Part shown: one piece after another, positions 1 to 7,000 of the stretch
Layout of the letters: the number at the start of each line of letters is the position of its first letter
Position numbering within the stretch: position 1 is the stretch's first letter
Assembly (NCBI GenBank): GCA_038247995.1
Contig: JBBRUG010000270.1
Span: 1-8,581, forward strand
Reading direction: 5' to 3'
DNA from: JBBRUG01 sp038247995
GTDB taxonomy: Bacteria > Chloroflexota > Chloroflexia > Chloroflexales > Chloroflexaceae
Length of the DNA: 8,581 nt
Made by a program: the position numbers and the translations under genes
Notes under the pieces: model-generated
What the model was told of the DNA's origin: nothing
The model's database searches: none
The model's input: the letters and a program-made list of their open reading frames with translations, nothing else

Positions 1-406
1 CAACAATCGGTATAAAGTCAAGTACTATAGAACTCGTAGTTGCTTCGAGTGAAGGTGAGGATTGCGGTGCCTTTTCTAAAGTAAAGATCGCCGTTTCTTC
101 CCACTCCCCCTGAAACACGGCTGCAGCTGCGGCTTCGCCCCCCTGGAAGATCCGTTGGATCTGCAACGTAACCTCGCGGGCCGCTTCGGGTGCCACATTC
201 AGGCGCTGACACGCAGGGAAGATCTCGGTTTGCATGGTTTGCGTGAAGGCGCCGGAGCCGCGCCCAATCCATCCACCTTCTTGTAAGGGGCGAAATGCGT
301 ACGATAATCGGCGCTCCAGATCAGCATTCCGTTCTGCAAGCTGGCTGAAGCGTGCCGCAATCTGATCAAGTTCGTCGTAGCGAGCCTGGACGATTGGTGC
401 ATTCAT
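1..406 (-). CDS. WXG100 protein with C-terminal extension, candidate type VII secretion effector (3' end beyond window)
   Basis: I translated this gene by hand; 135 codons are visible without a stop. Residues 1-100 look like an ESAT-6/WXG100 helical hairpin: a first amphipathic helix (about 5-37), the turn motif GGWIG with W46-I47-G48, then a second helical region (about 52-100) ending in an Ala-rich segment and Phe-Gln-Gly. WXG100 proteins are small substrates exported by the EccC/EssC machinery, normally near 100 residues. This one continues through a Ser/Thr/Pro-rich linker (about 112-126) into a hydrophobic SSIVLDFIPIV at the edge, so a further domain probably follows. No classical YxxxD/E export signal is visible after the second helix. 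The ATG at 404-406 is chosen because a good Shine-Dalgarno sits 7 bases upstream and this frame gives the WXG motif. Family assignment is strong; the effector role is inferred. A WXG100-like structural subunit with an extended tail is the alternative. Confidence 0.85.
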   Translation of the reverse strand, partial: MNAPIVQARYDELDQIAARFSQLAERNADLERRLSYAFRPLQEGGWIGRGSGAFTQTMQTEIFPACQRLNVAPEAAREVTLQIQRIFQGGEAAAAAVFQGEWEETAIFTLEKAPQSSPSLEATTSSIVLDFIPIV

Positions 407-413
407 CGGATAA

Positions 414-419
414 TCCTCT
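414..419 (-). promoter_or_regulatory. Shine-Dalgarno site of the WXG100 gene
   Basis: On the minus strand AGAGGA lies 7 bases before the ATG at 404-406, inside the 19-base gap after the stop codon of the upstream gene. It decides the start: another ATG at 400-402 opens a different frame that gives a non-family peptide, whereas the 406 frame gives the WXG100 sequence. Confidence 0.75.
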
Positions 420-425
420 GATCTG

Positions 426-1052
426 TTACGCAGTGCGTTGCAACACCTGGAGTTGGATCTGGCTATACTCCAATTCGATCACATCATCGGCCTGGAGTGT
501 GTACTGCCGCCCGATGGTGAGCGGGATCGGCTTGGGTTGGGTGCGCAGCAGGATCGGGTTATTGGCTAAACATTCGATGCTGAGGGTACCGTTGTGCAGG
601 GCAATGCGGGCGTGGCGACGCGAGACCCGATCCGCGTGCTTGCGCCCACTCAAATTGACGGCGAGCAGCGCTTCGTCGCTGAGCTTGGGATCGGAACGAC
701 CGATCAGCGCCGGGGTCCAATGGATCGGGAAGACCTGCCCACTTTGTGGTTCATGTAAGTAAATCGGCGGCACGAGTGCGCTGGTGTGCGCTGGTGGCGG
801 CACCACGACCTCGGCGAGCACGAGATCGCGTTCGCTCTCCAGTTGGGCGCCGAGCGGTATCTTGTCCTCAAGAGCACTGCCATTCGTTCGGCGTAGTTCG
901 TACTGGCTAGGATCGATGCCCAAATAGGCGAGATCGCTGCCAAACTCTTCCAAGATCGCAACGATTAGATCACGGGGCTTGAGATTGGCGCGCACATCAG
1001 CCACTTCAGTACCGTGATCGAAGATCGTGATCGCGAGTTGCAAATCCTTCAT
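426..1052 (-). CDS. EsaB/YukD-like ubiquitin-fold domain fused to an FHA domain, type VII secretion accessory protein
   Basis: The protein has 208 residues and two domains. Residues about 3-82 have the alternating strand and helix pattern of the beta-grasp EsaB/YukD family, small T7SS accessory proteins; the related domain also occurs at the N-terminus of actinobacterial EccD. A Pro-rich linker (about 83-97) leads to an FHA domain (about 98-205). Its phosphopeptide-binding landmarks are G118-R119-S120, the VSRRHA motif with S144, R145 and H147, and N164/N165 in the following loop. FHA domains bind phosphothreonine peptides. No signal peptide or membrane segment is seen, so it is probably cytosolic. 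Its ATG lies two bases after the ATPase stop codon, so translation is probably coupled. In Firmicutes EssC the FHA domains form the ATPase N-terminus; here a separate protein may take that role in trans, which is inference. Domain calls rest on motif reading only. Confidence 0.88.
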   Translation of the reverse strand: MKDLQLAITIFDHGTEVADVRANLKPRDLIVAILEEFGSDLAYLGIDPSQYELRRTNGSALEDKIPLGAQLESERDLVLAEVVVPPPAHTSALVPPIYLHEPQSGQVFPIHWTPALIGRSDPKLSDEALLAVNLSGRKHADRVSRRHARIALHNGTLSIECLANNPILLRTQPKPIPLTIGRQYTLQADDVIELEYSQIQLQVLQRTA

Positions 1053-1054
1053 GT

Positions 1055-4000
1055 TCAGGTGCCACTTTCGTTGCTTGGTGGGAGCTTGCCTTCAATCGTG
1101 AAGATCAGATCCGCTTCTTCAAAATGTTCGGCGAAGCCTGCCAGGTTCGGATCGAGGAGCGGCAAGGTTTGGCTCAGCAAATCGACAAGTACCGCCCGAT
1201 CTTCCCATGCGCTAGCATCCAGAGTATTGATTTGAATGGCAAAGGCGACGCCGGCTGGTGCACCTGTGCTATGCAGATGTTGTGCAGTGCGTTGGAGCAG
1301 CGTTTGCAGCACTAGGATCTTCGGATCAGTTGCTTCTGGCGGTAGGTTGATCGCACGGCGGGGGTGGCGGGCAGCGATCTGCGCAACCCACTGATCGAGC
1401 GCAGTGGCGATCTGCTGCTCCTCTTCGCCGGTCGGATCGAGCAGATGGGGCGTAATGATCTGCGTGAGGGTGGTCTGACCGGCTTTCACGATATATCCAC
1501 GCCCGAGCGGCAATTCACGCCCCTCTAACCCGGCAGGGAACTTCATAACTTTGAGCGAGTTCAGTGCAGTGGCGGTGCGCAGCCCCAGCCCATAGCCCGA
1601 CGACTGAATCCGGCGGCGCACATCGGTGAGGGTGCTGTCGGTACCAGCGGCGATCACAACATGCAACCCATCGCGCCCGTAGCGTCGAACGATGCGGGCG
1701 AAACGTTTGGCACGTTTGGTATCGCTTTCCAACTCTTCGCTGAACTCGTCAAAATTGTCAATCATGACGAAGATCGGGCGTTTGGTCTGCGTGAGTTGGG
1801 CGCATTCCGTTTCCAGCCAGTCGCTGAATTGGTCAAACTGATCAAACTCGCTGATGGCCAATGCAACCTGGGGCAATATAGCTAGGCTTACCTCACCTCG
1901 GTAATCGAACAGGCGGCTCTGCGGATCAATCAGCACGAGCGTGATCTGCTCGGGGCTGTAGCGTTCGGCGAGGCTGATGATCCAACTGCGCAGGGCGGTT
2001 GTTTTGCCGCTCAGTGGTGGCCCAGTGATTGTGAAATGTGGGCCTGAGCGGCGCAGATCGATCCAGGCCGGTTCGAGATCACCGTTGAAGCCAATTGGGA
2101 GGCGCGCTGGGTAGGCGGTGGGTAGGTTGATTACCTCCGTCAGCGCAATCTCCGGGCTGAGTGTCGTGATCGGATACGGTCTGCTGTGCTCGGGGAAGGC
2201 AGCGGCGGCGGCCTGCATGCGCGTACCAATGATGCGCAGATCGGTCTGCTCGGCACGCAGCGGGCGCCCATCAGCCTCCGCATAGATCCCGACGGGTTGG
2301 GCCACCTGGATAAGTTGCGGCCGCCCATTCAACCGCATATAGCCGCGCCCAGGTTGATCATCGAGTTCGACTGTACCGCGACCAACAATATCCATGTAGC
2401 GATCCGCATTGGTCTGTCGGAAGGTCAAGCGCTCGGCGAACAGGCCGTAGAGGCGCATATTCATGTTATTCGGCACGTTTCCGGCAACCACAAAGCTGAT
2501 TCCAACATTGAGCGCACGGCGTACCAATGGGATCAAGTTCTGTTCGATCAAGCTCTCATAGCCTTCCTGAAGTACCGCGATATTGTCTATGAGTACCAGG
2601 ATCGCCGGCAGTGGCTGGGCAGGATGTTGGATGTTGTATGCGGCGATCGAGCTCACATCAGCGCGAGCGAGTTGCTGTTGCCGCGCATCGACCGTGCGGC
2701 TCAGATAATCGAGCAACCGCCGAAGTCGCTCGTCGAAGAGTTCTTCGTCCTCCGACAAGATCGCGCCAATATGGGGAAAGGCCTCCATGTGGTAGAAGTT
2801 ATGTCCCGCCAGATCAATAATATAGACGTGGAGTTCATCGGGGCGGTGGGTCGCCGTGAGGCTGGTGACGATTGTGCGCAGGAGCGTCGTTTTGCCGCTA
2901 CCGCCATCACCAAACACCGCCAGATGATTCCGGCTCAGATCGATGCGTAATGGTTCCTGACGGGCCTCGTCCGGATCATCGGCGAGGCCAACCATGGGGC
3001 GCAGCGCGGCAGTTGCCCAATCGATCCCCGGCCACAGTTCTGCTGTTTCTCCACTGATCCAGTCAGCGAGCGCCGGGCTGAGCGTGATCGTGCCGCGTTC
3101 GGCTTGCTTATTCCAATCGGGTAGCGGCGTCTCCAGGCTGAACATGGTGGGCAGCATCGCTGGCCAAGGGCGGCGCACCGGCGCATTGGCGTGAATAGTT
3201 TGCGTGAGCGTGACGGCATAGTTGAACAGTTGCAACGCTTCCACCGCGAGGGGCCGGGGTGGAAGCGTGCGCCACTGAACCCGCTGCTGCGCTGGCGGTG
3301 TGACTGGATCGCCACAATAGGCGACTTGCATCAACTCGATGCGCTCACCGCTGCCCTGCAAGAACCCGCGCCCAGGCCGCCCATTCGGCAGGCGAGCGGC
3401 ATCGGGGCGGCGCAGCAGTTCACGGCTGGTGTCGGCATCTTCTACCTTCAAGCAGAGCCGCAGCTTGATATTGGCGCGCATCTGATCGGAAACGCCTTTG
3501 GGGCGTTGTGATGCGAGCAAGAGATGGACGCCTTGGGCGCGCCCAACGCGGGTAATGCTCTCTAATTGCATTCGATAGTCGGGGTTGCTTTCAACCATCT
3601 CGGCGTACTCGTCAATGATGATCACCAGATGCGGATAGGGTTGGTGGGCTTGCAGCCCTTTCTTGCGATAGTCAACAATATCCTTAGTGCGGGTATCGGC
3701 GTTGAGTTGTTGGCGGCGACGGATCTCCGCGCTGATCGCGGTAAACATACGTTCCACTGCGCTCTTGTTCAGGTTGGTCACAATCTCGACACAGTGGGGC
3801 AAGTGTTCAAATGGCTTGAACGCACCGCCACCTTTATAATCCACCAGCACAAAATTGAGCACACTCGGCGGGTAAATCAGGGCTAGGCCGATGATGAACG
3901 TCATCAAGAGTTCCGACTTGCCGGAACCCGTCCCGCCAGCGACCATGCCATGTACCCCGTCGTTTTGGGCGGCGAGGATGAGGTTGCGATCAAGATTGCC

Positions 4001-7000
4001 CGAGGCCACGCCGAGTGGGACGTGCAACCACTCGGGGCTGTTCGCCTGCGCTTGCCAACTTGCGGCCACTGCTGCGGTTAATTGTTCAGCGAACAACGCG
4101 TCTTCGGCTGAAATGGTGAAGTAGCGGGCAAGCACATCGCGGTAGAGCACGCGTTCGGGGAGGGCACTGAGCCGCAGCGCGGGCTGATAGCGCCGATTCT
4201 GCTGCTTGATCGCGTGGCGCATCTGCGCACCGATCTGCATGATGCGTTGCTTCTCGTCTTGCTCGGGTGACGCACCAGGCGGCAACACGGCGGCTTGAAA
4301 CAGCAGCGGCTGGCGATCAACCAGCGTCACCCCACGCCCAGGATATTCGTCAATCGTGTTGATGCTACTGCCGACAACTGCCACATACTCATCGGCATCG
4401 GCGAGGCGCAGCGTCAGGCGTTCCGCAAAGAGGCTATACAACTTACTCGATAGGGTATTCAGCCGGTTCGCTGTAATGATGATGTGCAAGCCATAGTTCT
4501 TACCCTGACGGGCGAGCAAAATGAGTTGTTCGAGCGGATTGTCTTCGTTATCGTCGCTCCCGCGTGGGCTGAAGGCTTCAATAAACTCGGCAATCGGATC
4601 AATGACCAATACGATTGCGGGCAGCGGTTCATGTGGGAAGCGCGTATTGTACTCATCGAGGCTTTGGGTGCCGGTTTCGCCGAAGCGGTTTTTACGTTCG
4701 CTCAGCGTCGTGATCAGTTCGCGCCAGAGGAGATTCACCTGTTCTTCATAGCCCCCGTCATCGGGCACAATCACTGTACCGACATGGGGCAACGCTTTGA
4801 GCAGTTGAAAGCTGCGTCCGCCCAGATCGAGCAGGTGGATGTGCAGGGCTTCCGGGCCATGGGTAGCCGCCAGGCTCACAACGAGCATGCGCAGCAAACT
4901 GGTTTTGCCCGTACCAGAGCCGCCCAAGAGCAACACATGGCCGCGATTGAAGTTGAGCTTCAGCGGCAATTGGCACGCCTGCTGCGGATTGTCGAGTAAG
5001 CCAACGACGGGTTGTAGCGTGGTGTGGCCCCAGGTCGCCTGCGGCCATGCGCCGTGTTGATGCAGCCATGCCGCGATCTCGGGGGCGAGCACGACACCAT
5101 CGCTGATGCGGCGGGCAATGTGTGCCTGCTCAGCATCACCGAGCGCCTGCGCATCGGCGGGATCAAAGCAGAGATCAGCAGGCAATGCCGGCGGCCATGG
5201 TGCGTGCGGTAACGCGGCTCCGTTGCGTTGCTGCACTTCGGCTGTCGTGCGCACAACGACCTCGAAAAAGCGCGGGGCTTCGTCACGTTCGTTCAATGGT
5301 TGATCGGGAACCGCTTCACCCGTATAGGCGACCTGGATCAGTTCAATCTGCTCGTTGCCCACCTGAAGATAGCCGCGACCGGGCATGCCATTGGGCAGCA
5401 GGGCTGCATCGGGGCGGCGCAGCATCTCACGACTAGTGTCAACCCCTTCAACGCGCAAGCAGATGCGCAGCTTAATGTTGGCGCGCATCTGATCCGAAAC
5501 GCCCACGGGCCGTTGGGCGGCCAATAACAGATTGACCCCTAACGAACGCCCGATCCGAGTGATCCGATCCAGTTCGTCGCGGAACTCGGGGCTTGTGCTG
5601 ATCATCTCAGCATATTCATCAATAATGATGAAAAGATGTGGGAGTGGCCCTGGCGCATCTGCATCAGTGCGCAGATGAAAGCCTTTCCCGCGATATTCGA
5701 CAACATCTTTGGCGTTCATCTGGTTTAAGATCCGCGAACGCCGATCCATCTCAGCCCCAATTGCCGTAAACATCCGGCGCACCGCCGCCTGATTCAAGTT
5801 GGTGACGAGATCGACCACATGGGGCATGCGGCGAAACGGCTCGAATGCACCGCCGCCTTTGTAATCCACCAGCACAAAATTGAGCACGCTCGGGTCATAG
5901 CGCAGCGCCAGGCTGACGATCAGGCTCATGAGCAATTCTGACTTGCCGGCACCCGTGCCACCGGCAACCATGCCATGCACGCCATCGATGGTTGCTTTGA
6001 GGTTCAAGGTACGGATCTTATTGCCCGAGGTGACGCCCAGCGGCACCGTGAGCCAGGCGGCGTGCTTGGGTTCGCGGCTCTGCACCCACTGACGAGCAAT
6101 CCGATCGGCCAACTCTGCGCGGAACGTTGCGTCGTCTATGCCTGTTTCGCGGGCGAGCATGGCACGGAGCAACTCCGACTTGGGAAGCGCATCGATCTGG
6201 AGCGGGAGCTTTTTGCTGCGTTCAGCAGTCCATCGTTTCAGTGCGCTTTCCTGACGCTTGACCAACTGCTCCACATCACGTGGGTCAACCTGGGCGAACT
6301 GAATGCTCAACGCCGACTGCTCGATCTGGGCATAGCCACGACCGGGCAGGTCAATCGGTTCTACCGCAGCAGCGCCAAGTGCATCACGGTAGTGGGTTGG
6401 GTCGGCCAAACGCAGGGCGAAGCGTTCGGTGAGAAAACCTGCCAACTGGCTCGGAATCTGCATCGGTTGGCTTGCGGTGATAATCAGGTGCACGCCATAG
6501 GGTCGCGATTGGCGAGCCAAAGCGATCAGGCGTTCCAGGCCATTGGCGCTGCCCTCTGCGGAGCGCCCAAACGTCTCAACAAACTCGGTAAAATTGTCAA
6601 TCGCCAGGACAACGGCAGGCAGGGCAGTATTGGGATGTTGGGCGTTATAAGCAGTGAGCGTATCTACCCGCGCATCACCTAGAATGGTTTTCCGCTGTTC
6701 AACGAGATCATCGAGTTCGCGCAGCAACTGTTCGACCCGTTCGCGATAACTGGATTCCGCATCATTTGGAGTGATCACGGCACCGACGTGGGGTAAATCA
6801 TTCAGCGGTATCAGCGAGCGCCCACCGAGGTCGAGCACATAGATGTGTATCTGGTCAGGGGCATGCGTGGCGGCAAGACTCATCACGAGCGTGCGGATAC
6901 AACTCGTTTTCCCTGATCCTGGCCCGCCATAGATCACGGCATGGCCGTGTGGAAACTCCACAGTGAGCGGGTACTGGCGAGCTACAGCGGGCGCATCCAC

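Larger units (their letters stand above)
2102..4021 (-). repeat. ATPase module 3 (D1-type plus D2-type domain), third of three protein repeats
   Basis: The module spans residues about 1521-2160 and opens with VPLGVASGN. The D1-type domain has Walker A GGTGSGKS (DNA 3914-3937), LVDYKGGGAF, Walker B with D1657-E1658, SQRPKGV (1691-1697) and PGRGF (1736-1740). The RPWPAMLP linker follows. The D2-type domain has Walker A GDGGSGKT (DNA 2888-2911), a Walker B with D1999-N2000, and PGRGY (2077-2081). Its D1 Walker A lies 675 residues after that of module 2. The D2-type domain is the most degenerate of the three: the acidic-aromatic pair after Walker B (TEF or AEF in modules 1 and 2) is AVL here. Confidence 0.9.
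4022..6046 (-). repeat. ATPase module 2 (D1-type plus D2-type domain), second of three protein repeats
   Basis: The module spans residues about 846-1520 and opens with VPLGVTSGN. The D1-type domain has Walker A GGTGAGKS (DNA 5939-5962), LVDYKGGGAF (904-913), Walker B with D988-E989, AAQRPVGV (1021-1028) and PGRGY (1067-1071). The APWPPALP linker follows. The D2-type domain has Walker A GGSGTGKT (DNA 4901-4924), a Walker B with D1328-P1329, so the catalytic Glu is replaced by Pro, and PGRGV (1414-1418). Module 2 repeats module 1 motif by motif, with a 693-residue offset between the D1 Walker A motifs. Confidence 0.9.

Noticed and set aside
199..402. 67-codon minus-strand frame starting at the ATG at 400-402
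   Set aside because: It overlaps the WXG100 gene in another frame. The Shine-Dalgarno spacing (11 bases instead of 7) and the WXG motif both favour the ATG at 404-406.
407..425. Promoter or terminator in the gap between the EsaB-FHA and WXG100 genes
   Set aside because: The gap is only 19 bases, is filled by the Shine-Dalgarno and spacer, and holds no hairpin with a T-run.
2186..2950. 254-codon open frame on the plus strand
   Set aside because: It lies wholly antisense to module 3 of the ATPase, where motif-rich protein reads on the minus strand. Its translation shows no family motif; long antisense frames are common opposite GC-rich genes.
5975..6682. 235-codon open frame on the plus strand
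   Set aside because: It is antisense to conserved ATPase sequence of modules 1 and 2, with no recognisable domain and no credible ribosome binding site.
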